Shown piece by piece: positions 54,309 to 63,491 of a stretch of DNA of 64,000 nt. The position numbers were made by a program, and so were the translations under genes. The stretch covers positions 248,001 to 312,000 of the forward strand of contig NZ_ANAC01000001.1 in the NCBI RefSeq assembly GCF_000341225.1. Direction: 5' to 3'. The notes under the pieces are model-generated. The model was not told where the DNA came from. It ran no database searches and saw nothing but the letters and a program-made list of their open reading frames with translations. Source of the DNA: Nocardiopsis alba DSM 43377 (lineage in GTDB: Bacteria > Actinomycetota > Actinomycetes > Streptosporangiales > Streptosporangiaceae). Within the stretch, counting starts at the first letter, position 1. Every line of letters begins with the position of its first letter.

Positions 54309-55253
54309 ATGGTCAGTGCCGCACTCCTCAGCATCGTCGCGGTCTGCTGCCTCGTCGCCATGGAAGCTCTCCACAGGGCGAAGTGGCCCTCCCGCGGCCC
54401 CTACACGGCCGTCATCGCCTGGCAGGCCCTCGGCCTGGCCTGGGGTGTCTCCACCATCGGTGCCCTGCTCGCCTTCGGACTGTCCTCCTACGAACTGGGG
54501 GCCGCCGGCGGCGTCATGGCCATGGTCTCCGACCTGATCACCGGCGAGTTCCTGCTCGCCGAGTTCTCCCAGGGGCTGGTGGGCATCAGCCACCTGGTCG
54601 CCATCGTCGTGGCGGTCACCCTGACCCTCGTGCTCTTCGCCGGACTGGTCGCCTCCTTCGTGCAGGTGGTCCGGGTCCGTCGACGCCACCACGACCTGCT
54701 CGAACTGGTCGCCAGCGACCACCCCGACGTTCCCGGCGCCCGCGTGGTCGACCATCCGGCCGCCGCCGCCTACTGCCTTCCCGGTGTCCTGCGGTCCCAG
54801 GTGGTGATCAGCGCGGGCGCTCTGGCGGTCCTCGACAACCGCGAACTGGCCGCCGTCCTCGCCCACGAGCACGCCCACCTACGGCAGCGGCACGACCTCG
54901 TCCTGTTGCCGTTCTCCTCGCTCAAGCGGGCCTTCCCGAAGGTGCGCCTGGTCCGCACCTACTACGAGACCGTGGCCCTCCTCATCGAGATGTGCGCCGA
55001 CGACCAGGCCCGCCGTAAGAGCTCCTCCCGGGAGCTGGCGATGGCCCTGCTGCGCTTCGGCGCCGCCGGTCCCGCTCCGGTGCCGGCCGGCGCGATGGCC
55101 GCGGTCCAGCACGCCGAGCCGGACGTGATGCGTCGGGTGAATCGCCTTCTGCGCCCCGATGACGAGCTCCCCTACCACGCGGGTGCGATCATCATGGGCT
55201 CCTCGGCCTTCCTCTTGGCGGCCGTGACCTGTCTCTGGCACATTCCGGTCTGA
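54309..55253 (+). CDS. M56-family membrane metalloprotease (BlaR1-like without sensor domain)
   Basis: A membrane protease of 314 residues. Four membrane helices surround the zinc site H186-E187-H188-A-H190 (AAVLAHEHAHLRQRHD). Unlike BlaR1 it has no C-terminal penicillin-binding sensor domain; the chain ends after a last helix (SSAFLLAAVTCLWHIPV). It is paired with BlaI and presumably cleaves it. BlaI-M56 pairs of this short type are frequent in actinobacteria and need not be linked to beta-lactams. Confidence 0.93.
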   Translation: MVSAALLSIVAVCCLVAMEALHRAKWPSRGPYTAVIAWQALGLAWGVSTIGALLAFGLSSYELGAAGGVMAMVSDLITGEFLLAEFSQGLVGISHLVAIVVAVTLTLVLFAGLVASFVQVVRVRRRHHDLLELVASDHPDVPGARVVDHPAAAAYCLPGVLRSQVVISAGALAVLDNRELAAVLAHEHAHLRQRHDLVLLPFSSLKRAFPKVRLVRTYYETVALLIEMCADDQARRKSSSRELAMALLRFGAAGPAPVPAGAMAAVQHAEPDVMRRVNRLLRPDDELPYHAGAIIMGSSAFLLAAVTCLWHIPV

Positions 55254-55416
55254 CGGACCGGTGTTTCGGGCCCGGGCCGAGGGTAGCCCTCGAACACGCC
55301 CGAGGCCCCGATGGCTGTGATCCCTGCCTCCCACGGGCACGATTGTCGGATCCGGTCCGTTGACCGAGGAGAGGGGACGGAACCCCGCTCGGCCGCGCGT
55401 AGCTCTGGAGAGTGTC

Positions 55417-55716
55417 TTGTTTTACTGGATCTGGCAGCTCGTCTACCTGGTCACCTTCGTGGCCAGCCTCTACGCGTTCATCGAGGCGCTGCGCACCCCG
55501 CCGCAGGCGTTCGAGGTCATGGACAAGCAGACCAAGAAGCTGTGGGTGATCCTGACCGGTGTCGCCAGCGGTGTCTCCCTGCTCGCGGTCCTCACGGGTA
55601 CGGGCATGTTCGTGATCCTCGGTCTGGTGGCCACGCTCATCTTCCTGCTGGACGTGCGTCCGGCGGTCAAGGGCGCGGGCGGCAACCGCAACAGCGGCCC
55701 CTACGGCCCCTGGTAG
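55417..55716 (+). CDS. DUF2516 membrane protein
   Basis: A protein of 99 residues with about three helices (YWIWQLVYLVTFVASLYAFI, VILTGVASGVSLLAVL, FVILGLVATLIFLLDV), belonging to the DUF2516 family conserved in actinobacteria. The start TTG at 55417 has GGAG at 55407-55410, six bases upstream. An earlier in-frame GTG lacks this. Function unknown. Confidence 0.87.
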   Translation: MFYWIWQLVYLVTFVASLYAFIEALRTPPQAFEVMDKQTKKLWVILTGVASGVSLLAVLTGTGMFVILGLVATLIFLLDVRPAVKGAGGNRNSGPYGPW

Positions 55717-55764
55717 GAGACCGGACGCGGCCGCCCTCCGTGACGAGGTCGGCCCCCGCGCCGC

Positions 55765-58191
55765 CTACGGCCCTTGGCGGGGCGGCCTCTCGACCCCCGT
55801 GCTCTCCTCCTCGGAACGTTCCTTCGGCAGTACCCGCCACAACGCCTCGGCGTAGGCCGGGTCGCCGGTGTAGTACGAGTGGCCCAGGATCTCCGGTCTG
55901 CGCGCCTCGCCCGGAGGGGCGTCGTAGGAGCGCGGGTCCGGGAGCGGCTCGGCCGTGGCGACCGTCTCCGTGCCACTCGGACCTCGGCGACGCACGGGGC
56001 CGGCGATGGCGTCGGTGACCCGCCACAGGTTGCGCCAGGCCGAGACCCTCCCCGAGAGGTCGGCGAAGGCCGCCGGGCCGAAGTAGGCCGGGAAGTAGCG
56101 GGCGTACAGACGGTCCAGGGGAGAGCCGTGCGTGAGCAGTGAGACCCGCCCGCGGCATTCGTCGGGCAACTGCCACACCGTGGCCGCGGCCAGCACCGAA
56201 CCCTGGGAGTGCCCGGAGAGCACCACCCCGGTGTTCTCCCCGGCCATCCTGCGCACCCTGGCGGTGAGCTGAGGAACGGCGCGCTCGGCGTAGGAGGGCG
56301 GGGCCAAGGGGTGCGCGGCCCGGGGCCAGAAGGTGCCCACGTCCCACAGCGCGCCCACCGCCTGTCGGGTCGGCCGGTCCCGATAGGCGCTGCGGCCGAT
56401 CCACACCAGGGCGACCAGGGCGGCCCCGCCGATGAGCGATCCCACGGCCACCATGGCGTCGACGACGCTCTGCGCGACCCCCTGCACCCGGCCCGCGACC
56501 GCGGCCGGAGCGTCGACGGGGCCGGCCACGAGGGTCCCGGTGAGGATCGAGTACAGGGCCAGCCCGACCAGTGGCACCACCGGCAGCAGCAGTGTCGCCA
56601 GGATCCAGGGCACGGTCTCGGTCATCCGGCCCATCGCGCGGGCCCGGGCGATCTCCCGGGTCCGTCGGTCCTCGATCGGACGCGAGTACAGCGCGGCGAC
56701 CTCCGGCAGCCGTGCCCGTGCCATGGCGCGCAGTTTCAGGGCCAGGACCAGGACGACGAGGGGCACGATGAGGGCCTCGAAGGAGAACGCCAACTGGAGC
56801 CAGGAGTAGGCGGTGGGCGGTGACAGGGTCACGCAACCGGCCTCCGCGGCGTCGATCGTGCCGCAGCCGCTCAGCCACCGGGCCCCCTGGTAGACCAGGG
56901 CGGCCGAGAAGCCACCGCCCAAGAGGATGCCCAGGGCGGCCGTGGACGGCCCGGCCAGACCGCGCATGGCGGTGCCCGAGTGCGGTCGGTCCGTCGCGAA
57001 CAGCACCAGGGCCGCCACGACCAGGAGCAGGACCAAAGCGCCTTGGACGGCGAAGAGGGTGTTGAGCATGGTGCCGCCGCCGGGCAGCCTGCCCTCGGCG
57101 GTCCATCCGGGCCGAGGCCAGACCGTGTACACGGCCACGAGGACGGTCAGCGCCAGGGCGAGGTCGCGCAGGGCCCGGCAGAGCCGGTCGGCGCGTACGT
57201 TCCATCTCGGGTCCCGGCCGGGGATCAGCACGCTCGCGGTGCTCGCCGCGGTGACGACGCCCAACAGGATGGCCAGGGCCGTTCCCACCGCCCACGGCCC
57301 GGTCCCGGTCGTCCCCGGGGCGTCGCGACCGGCCAGATCGTGCAGTAGGGGCGGCAGAAGCAGCAAGGCGGCGACCGTCCCGACCGCGATCGCGATGTGC
57401 GCCGAACGGAGCCTCGCCATGATCTCGCTGTTGCGCCAGAAGTCGGGGTGGCTGAGCGGGGCGTCGTCGCTGTGGTCGGAGCGGACCGGACCGGTCACCA
57501 CCTCGTAGTCGGCGGCCGTCCGGCGCGACAGTCGCCACAGGACGCCCACGACCGCGATCGGCAGCACGGCGCCGACCAGCAGGGACCATCCCGGGGTGGA
57601 CAGGGGCGAGCCGGGGGCGACGAGGAAGGACGCCCAGGGCAGGGCCCTCGCGCATTCCCGTCCCTGACCGCCGCACTGCCAGGCGATCAGGTCCATTCCG
57701 ACACCGGCGGCGGCCAGGGTGATGAGCATGGTCAGGGAGAGGGCCGAGAGACGGACCCCGGCCCCGTAGGCGATCCCGGCCGCTCTGGGCACCCCGGTGC
57801 GCTTGCCGTCCATGTGTCCCGGGCGCATCCAGTACGCCACGTTGATCATCATGAAGGGCAGCAGCAGGAGCCAGAAGGCCCGGGAGGCGCTGCCGGAGGT
57901 GAGGTTGCCCCAGGCGAAGATCTCTCGGCGCACACCGGGGACGGTCTCGGTGTCCGGTTCTCGACGCCAGCGGAAGAACCCGGCCAGCCGATCGCCGCCC
58001 ACGCGCATGGCGGGCTCCACGTCCAGCAGCTCCTCGGCGTGGCCGCCGCTCACCCCGTGTACGCGCAACTCCACCCCGTTGGGCGTACGGGCCGCGGAGG
58101 GGGGGTCGGCCGGTGGGGTGGGGGAGGGACGGGGGGTCGGGGAGGAGGGGACGGGCTCGTGCGAGCCGAGGGGGTCGGCTGTATCCGTCAT
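55765..58191 (-). CDS. Large integral membrane protein with split alpha/beta-hydrolase domain
   Basis: A protein of 808 residues. After a proline-rich N-terminus, ELRVHGVSGGHAEELLD (41-57) looks like the first strand and oxyanion turn of an alpha/beta-hydrolase. A membrane region of about 9-11 helices follows (residues 110-600). The C-terminal part resumes the fold with VVLSGHSQGSVLAAATV (nucleophile Ser662) and a candidate His771 in ILGHSYYTGD. The gene starts at ATG 58191. The pattern suggests a lipase-like enzyme whose hydrolase fold is interrupted by a membrane domain. Its substrate could be a membrane lipid; no close partner gene is adjacent. Confidence 0.78.
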   Translation of the reverse strand: MTDTADPLGSHEPVPSSPTPRPSPTPPADPPSAARTPNGVELRVHGVSGGHAEELLDVEPAMRVGGDRLAGFFRWRREPDTETVPGVRREIFAWGNLTSGSASRAFWLLLLPFMMINVAYWMRPGHMDGKRTGVPRAAGIAYGAGVRLSALSLTMLITLAAAGVGMDLIAWQCGGQGRECARALPWASFLVAPGSPLSTPGWSLLVGAVLPIAVVGVLWRLSRRTAADYEVVTGPVRSDHSDDAPLSHPDFWRNSEIMARLRSAHIAIAVGTVAALLLLPPLLHDLAGRDAPGTTGTGPWAVGTALAILLGVVTAASTASVLIPGRDPRWNVRADRLCRALRDLALALTVLVAVYTVWPRPGWTAEGRLPGGGTMLNTLFAVQGALVLLLVVAALVLFATDRPHSGTAMRGLAGPSTAALGILLGGGFSAALVYQGARWLSGCGTIDAAEAGCVTLSPPTAYSWLQLAFSFEALIVPLVVLVLALKLRAMARARLPEVAALYSRPIEDRRTREIARARAMGRMTETVPWILATLLLPVVPLVGLALYSILTGTLVAGPVDAPAAVAGRVQGVAQSVVDAMVAVGSLIGGAALVALVWIGRSAYRDRPTRQAVGALWDVGTFWPRAAHPLAPPSYAERAVPQLTARVRRMAGENTGVVLSGHSQGSVLAAATVWQLPDECRGRVSLLTHGSPLDRLYARYFPAYFGPAAFADLSGRVSAWRNLWRVTDAIAGPVRRRGPSGTETVATAEPLPDPRSYDAPPGEARRPEILGHSYYTGDPAYAEALWRVLPKERSEEESTGVERPPRQGP

Positions 58192-58268
58192 GTCACCATG
58201 GTGCCACGCACCGTCGCCGCCGGTATAGAGGGCGATCCCGCCTGTGGACGGCGGATTCGTCACCTCGT

Positions 58269-59282
58269 TCAATCGACGAGCGAGTCGTCCTCCAGATCCC
58301 AGGTGTTGCACGACCCCGGCGACTGGCCCTCCCAGCCCTCGCGGGTCCACGTCACGCTGTTCTCGATGGAACCGTGCGTACGCTCCTCCTCGGCCCCCTC
58401 CTCACGGTCGGCGGTCGCGGCGGCGTCGTCCAGCAGGGTCTCCAGGTCGTCGTCGGAGAGCGGGTAGCTCACCCTGACCGAGCCCAGGAAGGCGCCGGCC
58501 AGGCAGTTGGCCTGAAGTTCGCTGCGACGGGTCCAGGCGTTGCGCCCGATGTCGGTCTCCTCCAGCCGCCGCTGATCGTGGTAGTACTCCAGCAGCCCGG
58601 ACTCGCCCTGGACGTGGTGCCCGTACTCGTGGGCCAGCAGGGACGCGTACACCACGCTGTCCTCCGAGCCGTTCCACTTGTCCACCACGTCCTCGGTACC
58701 GATGTAGATGGCGCCACTGGCACGACAGTAGAAGGCGCCGGCGGCGGAGGGGTAGGAGCGGCACGGGCTCTCCCCGGGGTCGGTCCAGAACACCCGGTTC
58801 GGCGGGTCGAAGGGGATGCCCGCCCGCTCGAACTGGGTCTGCCAGGCGTCGTCCAGACAGTCGGCGACCATGTGCAGGAAGTGCTCCATCGAGCCGGGCA
58901 CGTCCACGTCCAGTTCCGGTACCGGGCACGGCAACGGACTCAACCGTCCGGTGTCGTACAGCGGGTTGGCGACCAGGGCCGTCTCCCCCACGGGGCGGTC
59001 CGGGACCTCCGGAGCGTAGGGCCCCGAGCGGCCGGTCGGGGCGTCCAGGACCGCGCCGTCGGGGCCGGGGGAGTCGTCCCCGTTCCCCGAGGCTCCGGCG
59101 ACCGTCTCCGAGGCGGGTCCCTCCTCCCGGGCCGTGCTCCACGCCAGCAGCGACAGCGCCAGCAGGGCCACGAGAAGGCCGCAGACGGCGCCGAGCACCC
59201 GACGGTGGGCCCGGTGGGTCCGGCGCGCGTGTTCCAGCCGTGAGACCCCGTCGGGCGTGTCCGGGACGAGGGGCCCGCTCAC
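58269..59282 (-). CDS. Neutral zinc metallopeptidase, YpfJ-like (first of a tandem pair)
   Basis: A membrane-anchored peptidase of 337 residues. The N-terminal helix is VLGAVCGLLVALLALSLLAW. The zinc site is LLAHEYGHHVQGESG, a third ligand is likely in RRSELQANCLAGAFLG. A C-terminal VTWTREGWEGQSPGSCNTW segment with paired cysteines matches the paralogue below. The start is a GTG that overlaps the upstream gene's stop by four bases. Confidence 0.88.
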   Translation of the reverse strand: MSGPLVPDTPDGVSRLEHARRTHRAHRRVLGAVCGLLVALLALSLLAWSTAREEGPASETVAGASGNGDDSPGPDGAVLDAPTGRSGPYAPEVPDRPVGETALVANPLYDTGRLSPLPCPVPELDVDVPGSMEHFLHMVADCLDDAWQTQFERAGIPFDPPNRVFWTDPGESPCRSYPSAAGAFYCRASGAIYIGTEDVVDKWNGSEDSVVYASLLAHEYGHHVQGESGLLEYYHDQRRLEETDIGRNAWTRRSELQANCLAGAFLGSVRVSYPLSDDDLETLLDDAAATADREEGAEEERTHGSIENSVTWTREGWEGQSPGSCNTWDLEDDSLVD

Positions 59283-60283
59283 CGCACCAACTCCTCGCGG
59301 GCCTCCCAGGTGTTGCAGGAGGCCGGGCTCCTGCGGTCCAGGCCGTGTTCGGTCCACAGGCGCCCGTTCTCGACGGATCCGTGGGTGCTCGTGCCCGCGT
59401 GGTCGGAACGGCGCGCCACGTCGTCGAGGATGTTCTCCCGTTCGGAGGGCCCGTAGCCGAGGGAGTCCTCGGCCGCGCCCACGAACACGCCTCCCAGGCA
59501 GTTGGCCTGGAGTTCGTTGCGGCGGGTCAGTTCGTCGGCGGTCTCGTCGTCGGCGCCGGCCCGCAGGGAGTGGAACTCGGCGAGCATCCGGGACTGCCCC
59601 TGCACGTGATGGCCGTACTCGTGGCTGAGGAGGAACGTGTACGCCTCGGGGGCGTCGCTCCCGCCGGAGGCGGCCACGATGTCCTTGACCCCCAGGTACA
59701 GCCCCTGGTTGGCCTGGCAGTAGAAGGCCGCCGTGCCCTCGCTGGGGAAGGGGCCGCACGGGCTGTGCCCCTCCGCGTACCAGTACACCCGGTTGGGAGA
59801 GGAGAACGGCAGTCCGGCGTCGGTGAAGTAGTCTCCCCAGGCCGTGTCCAGACAGTCGGCGATCGAGTGGACGAACGCCTCCACCGAACGAGGATCCTCT
59901 TTGTCCAGCGGGGGAGGGGAGCAGGTCACCTCGCCCAGTTCGTCCGCCACGTACAGCGGGTTCTGGCCGAGGGGGTCGTCGATCGGAGCGTCCCCGCCCT
60001 CCGAAGGGGCGTGCGAGGCCTCCTCCGAGAGTAGTTCGGTGGGGTCGGTCCCGACCGGGTCGCCCCAGGCCGGAGCGGCCGCCGGTAACATCGCCGAGAT
60101 CGCCAGGAACCCGGTGAATCCGATCGCGGCCAGTCCGGTGCCGAGGGACAGGGACACACCGAGCCCCATGCGCTGGAGGAGGCCGTGGCGCTCGGCCCAG
60201 GGGTCGAGGTCGGCCTCCGGGCGTCTCTCCCTCAGCACGGGATCACACCCGCGTGTAGGGAGAGGGTCGGGAGCGTTCGGCAC
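59279..60283 (-). CDS. Neutral zinc metallopeptidase, YpfJ-like (second of a tandem pair)
   Basis: A paralogue of the previous gene, about 334 residues, with one membrane helix (GTGLAAIGFTGFLAISAML), zinc site LLSHEYGHHVQGQSR, RRNELQANCLGGVFVG and a C-terminal SPASCNTWEAREE segment. Both copies share the same order of cysteines and the ADCLD motif, so they came from a duplication. The GTG at 60283 is uncertain because no ribosome-binding site is visible; an internal ATG before the helix is an alternative. It is divergent from the DUF2207 gene. Confidence 0.83.
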   Translation of the reverse strand: MPNAPDPLPTRGCDPVLRERRPEADLDPWAERHGLLQRMGLGVSLSLGTGLAAIGFTGFLAISAMLPAAAPAWGDPVGTDPTELLSEEASHAPSEGGDAPIDDPLGQNPLYVADELGEVTCSPPPLDKEDPRSVEAFVHSIADCLDTAWGDYFTDAGLPFSSPNRVYWYAEGHSPCGPFPSEGTAAFYCQANQGLYLGVKDIVAASGGSDAPEAYTFLLSHEYGHHVQGQSRMLAEFHSLRAGADDETADELTRRNELQANCLGGVFVGAAEDSLGYGPSERENILDDVARRSDHAGTSTHGSVENGRLWTEHGLDRRSPASCNTWEAREELVR

Positions 60284-60424
60284 GATGGACGAGCGAAGAC
60301 GGGACGGAGGGGTCCGGTGGGGACGGTGGAGGGTGACGTCGGATCGGCGCGCCGGTACGCGACGCCACGTGGGGCGGCGCCCTGCGGACGGGGTCCGGGG
60401 GAGGACCGGATAGGCTCTCGCGTC

Positions 60425-62275
60425 ATGTGGTGGGTCGGCTCCTGGCGCCCGGCCGTCGCTTGGGCGACGGCCCTGCTCGTGTTCTCCTCGCTGGTCACGG
60501 CGGTCACCGTGGCGTGGTCGGAGGAAAGGGTCCACGCGGCGACGGCGTCCGCACCGGAGACCACAGTACCGGGGCGCGCCCCCGGGATCATCGCCGCCCG
60601 TGACGCCTCGGCCCCGGTGATCACCAACGAGATCGACCTCGAACTGGACCGGCACGGTGTCCTCGCGGGGGAGGAGGCGATCCGTTTCGAGGGGGAGGCC
60701 CCCGAGACCTTCACCCGGGCGCTCACCTCCACCATGATCTACGACACCGACCACGACCGCCGGTTCGAGATCGACGGTGTCTCGGCGGTCGACGCCGACG
60801 GCGCCACTCTGGACATCGAGACCGAGGAGGTCGACGGCGCCCTGCTGGTCCGTATCCCGACCGAGGGGACCCGGGGCGTACGGCTCTCCTACAAGGTGCG
60901 CGGGGCGGTCGGGGAGGTCGTTCAGGGCGTCCAATTGGAGTGGCGGGCGGTGGGCGCCTACAGTCACACCGTCCGCACCACCGACGTGACCGTCACCGCC
61001 CCCATGCCGCCCGAAGCTCTGTCGTGCCTGGCCGGGGAGCCGCGCAGCTCGATGTACTGCACCGCCTCCGACATGGGCGGGGAGGCGGTCGTCGCGCACT
61101 TCCTCCAGACCGACATGGACCCCAGCGACCGCCTCGACATCGTCGTCAACTATCCGCCCGGTACGGCGGAGGGCGAGCCCCTCCTGGACCGCCGCTGGTC
61201 GTTGGCCTCCGCCTTCGAGGTCACACCGGCCACCGCGAGTGTGTTCGGCCTGTTGCTGGTGGTCCTGGTGGGCGGCCTCGTCGCGCTCATCCGTCTGCGC
61301 GGCCGTGACGAGCGGGCCCTGCGACGTGAGGCCGCTCAGGGCGATCACGCCCCGCTCGAACCCGGCGAGCACGGCCGACTCCGCTTCCACGCACCCGACG
61401 ACGTCCACCCCGGCCAGATCGGCACGCTGATCGACGAGCGTGTGGACATCGCCGACCTCACCGCCTCGGTCCTGGATCTGGCGGTGCGCGGCTACATCCG
61501 CCTGGAGGAGCTTCCGCACGAGCACTTCACCTCGGTGGACTGGCGACTGGTCCGTCTGGGAGGCCCGCCGGGCGACACCCTGCTGGCCTCCGAACGGCTT
61601 CTGCTCGACGCGTTCTTCGGAGAGGAACGCTCCGTTCGGTTGTCCGAGCTGGCCTCCCCCCGCTACTCCCGTAACCTGCCCGAGCGGATCGATCGGGTAC
61701 GCGAGGAGCTGTACCAGGACATGGTCCGGCTCCGCTGGTTCTCCCGTTCGCCGAGTCGGGTCCGGAGCGTGTGGACCACCGCGGGCATGGCCACCACCGC
61801 GGTCGGGGTCGTCCTGACCGGGCTGCTGGCCGCGTTCACCGGCGCGGCCTTCACCGGCCTCGCCGTCATCATCGCGGGGGCCGCGATCACGGCCGGCGCC
61901 CAGTACATGCCGGCCAAGACCAGGCTGGGCAGTTCGGTCTACGCCCACACCATGGGCTTTCGCGACTACCTGTTGAGCCCCCGGGCCCAGGAGGCCCCGC
62001 CCGGACAGCGGGTGGAGCTCTACTCGCGCTGCCTGCCCTACGCGGTGATCTTCGACGACGTGGAGCGCTGGGCCGACATCCTGGCCTCGGCGGCCATCTC
62101 CGACCTGACCCCGGAGGAGCTCACCGGTGACGGCCTGGCCTGGTACACCGGCCCGCGCGAGTGGCGGATAGAGGACTTCGCCGACTCCATCACCACCTTC
62201 GTGGTCACCCTCAGCGGTGTCATCACCAACACCCGCCGCGCCCGCCTGCTCAACCAGCTGCAACGATCGAGATAG
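60425..62275 (+). CDS. DUF2207-domain membrane protein
   Basis: A protein of 616 residues with a signal anchor ([22 protein letters not shown]), an exported beta-sandwich (residues 55-260), a membrane helix ([17 protein letters not shown]), a long cytoplasmic part with repeated helical modules ([30 protein letters not shown] in the DUF2207 pattern), a second helical hairpin ([16 protein letters not shown]) and a final soluble region. A TAGGCT lies just upstream of the ATG. Function unknown; envelope role inferred from topology and from the divergent zinc peptidases. Confidence 0.85.
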   Translation: MWWVGSWRPAVAWATALLVFSSLVTAVTVAWSEERVHAATASAPETTVPGRAPGIIAARDASAPVITNEIDLELDRHGVLAGEEAIRFEGEAPETFTRALTSTMIYDTDHDRRFEIDGVSAVDADGATLDIETEEVDGALLVRIPTEGTRGVRLSYKVRGAVGEVVQGVQLEWRAVGAYSHTVRTTDVTVTAPMPPEALSCLAGEPRSSMYCTASDMGGEAVVAHFLQTDMDPSDRLDIVVNYPPGTAEGEPLLDRRWSLASAFEVTPATASVFGLLLVVLVGGLVALIRLRGRDERALRREAAQGDHAPLEPGEHGRLRFHAPDDVHPGQIGTLIDERVDIADLTASVLDLAVRGYIRLEELPHEHFTSVDWRLVRLGGPPGDTLLASERLLLDAFFGEERSVRLSELASPRYSRNLPERIDRVREELYQDMVRLRWFSRSPSRVRSVWTTAGMATTAVGVVLTGLLAAFTGAAFTGLAVIIAGAAITAGAQYMPAKTRLGSSVYAHTMGFRDYLLSPRAQEAPPGQRVELYSRCLPYAVIFDDVERWADILASAAISDLTPEELTGDGLAWYTGPREWRIEDFADSITTFVVTLSGVITNTRRARLLNQLQRSR

Positions 62276-62322
62276 GAACGTCCCGGCCGGGACGAGAGGA
62301 TCCGAGAGGAACGGGGGAGCCC

Positions 62323-62748
62323 ATGCGCGCGGTCGTGCAGCGGGTGTCGCACGCGTCGGTGACGGTGGACGGCGAGGTGGTCGGGGAGATCACCCGTCCG
62401 GGCCTCATGGCCCTGGTGGGGGCCACCCATACCGACACCGGGGCCGAGGCCGCCAAGGTCGCCCGCAAGCTCTGGACACTGCGGATCCTGGAGGAGGAAC
62501 GGTCCTGCTCCGACATCGGGGCCCCGATCCTGGTGGTCAGCCAGTTCACCCTCTACGGGGACGCCCGGAAGGGCCGCCGCCCCACCTGGCAGGCGGCCGC
62601 ACCGGGCCCGGTCGCGGAGCCCCTCGTCGACGCCGTCGTCAAGGAACTGCGCGACCTGGGGGCGGAGGTGGCCACAGGTGTGTTCGGGGCGCGGATGTCC
62701 GTCGGTCTGACCAACGAGGGGCCCTTCACCGTCCTCTTGGAGGTCTGA
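62323..62748 (+). CDS. dtd: D-aminoacyl-tRNA deacylase
   Basis: Removes D-amino acids (and glycine) mischarged on tRNA. The 141-residue enzyme has the chirality-checking motifs [12 protein letters not shown] and [13 protein letters not shown] and the start [21 protein letters not shown]. The ATG at 62323 has GGGGGAG before it. With the DadA-like enzyme at 5 kb, the window holds two D-amino-acid functions, though they are far apart. Confidence 0.96.
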   Translation: MRAVVQRVSHASVTVDGEVVGEITRPGLMALVGATHTDTGAEAAKVARKLWTLRILEEERSCSDIGAPILVVSQFTLYGDARKGRRPTWQAAAPGPVAEPLVDAVVKELRDLGAEVATGVFGARMSVGLTNEGPFTVLLEV

Positions 62749-62768
62749 ACCGGGGCGAGGGCCCCGTG

Positions 62769-63422
62769 TCAGACCGTCCGGTGCCCAAGGGTGACGCGCG
62801 CCGCCACGTGCTCGGGAACGGGCAGGTCGTGGGCCAGGTCGGGGTCGGTGATCGGCGGGTCGAAGACCATACGTGTCGGGAGCACACCGGCCCAGATCGG
62901 GAGGGCGTGGTCCTCCGGGTCGTCGCCGGGCGGGCCCGTGCGCACCTTCACCGAGGCCTCCTCCAGGGACAGCGCCAGCACCCGGGTCGCGGCCGTCTCC
63001 TTGGCGTCGGGAAGACGCACCGTGTCCCACTGTCCGGGGGCGAGGTGTTCGGTGATCGCGCGGAGCGCGGCCTCGTGCTCCTCGGGGTCGGTGACCACGC
63101 GCGGTGTTCCGAAGATCATCGCGGAGCGGTGGTTCATCGAGTGGTGGAAGGCCGACCTGGCCAGCACGATCCCGTCCAGGAGGGTCACCGTGACGCACAC
63201 CTCCCCCTCCTCTCGAAGAGAGCGGGCCCCGGTCGAACCGTGCAGGTAGAGGGTGTCGTCGATACGTCCGTATCCGGTGGGGATCACTCGGGGCGAGCCG
63301 TCCACGACGACGCCCAGATGGCAGATCAGGCCCTCGTCGAGCAGGTCGTACAGTTCGGTGCGGTCGGTCCGGGCCTTGTGCTTGGCACGCCGAAGACGCG
63401 TGCGTTCGGTGGTGGAGAGCAT
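62769..63422 (-). CDS. Pyridoxamine-5'-phosphate-oxidase-like flavoprotein
   Basis: A split-barrel FMN protein of 217 residues (LICHLGVVVDGSPRVIPTGYG, DTLYLHGSTGARSL, AFHHSMNHRSAMIFG). Members bind FMN and reduce or oxidise varied substrates; some bind haem or F420. It is divergent from the MocR-type regulator at 63490, and the regulator's repeated motif lies between the two starts, so it is the likely regulated gene. Confidence 0.9.
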   Translation of the reverse strand: MLSTTERTRLRRAKHKARTDRTELYDLLDEGLICHLGVVVDGSPRVIPTGYGRIDDTLYLHGSTGARSLREEGEVCVTVTLLDGIVLARSAFHHSMNHRSAMIFGTPRVVTDPEEHEAALRAITEHLAPGQWDTVRLPDAKETAATRVLALSLEEASVKVRTGPPGDDPEDHALPIWAGVLPTRMVFDPPITDPDLAHDLPVPEHVAARVTLGHRTV

Positions 63423-63439
63423 GGCTCCAAAGTAGAAAG

Positions 63440-63491
63440 AAGTGGACGTGCCGACCATGGCCACTTTCCACCCGGAACGGAGGACCACTTT
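63440..63491. promoter_or_regulatory. Repeated AAGTGG operator (PdxR/MocR type)
   Basis: AAGTGG occurs on the plus strand at 63440-63445 and as its complement CCACTT at 63461-63466 and 63485-63490. The latter two extend to AAAGTGG on the minus strand and are spaced 24 bases apart. This matches the AAAGTGGW-type half-sites reported for PdxR of corynebacteria. The last copy overlaps the TTG start codon of the regulator. Confidence 0.65.

Noticed and set aside
60284..62263. Upstream extension of the second zinc peptidase, giving a 994-residue frame
   Set aside because: The extension is antisense to the DUF2207 gene, shows no family signature, and the peptidase with its single helix is complete without it.
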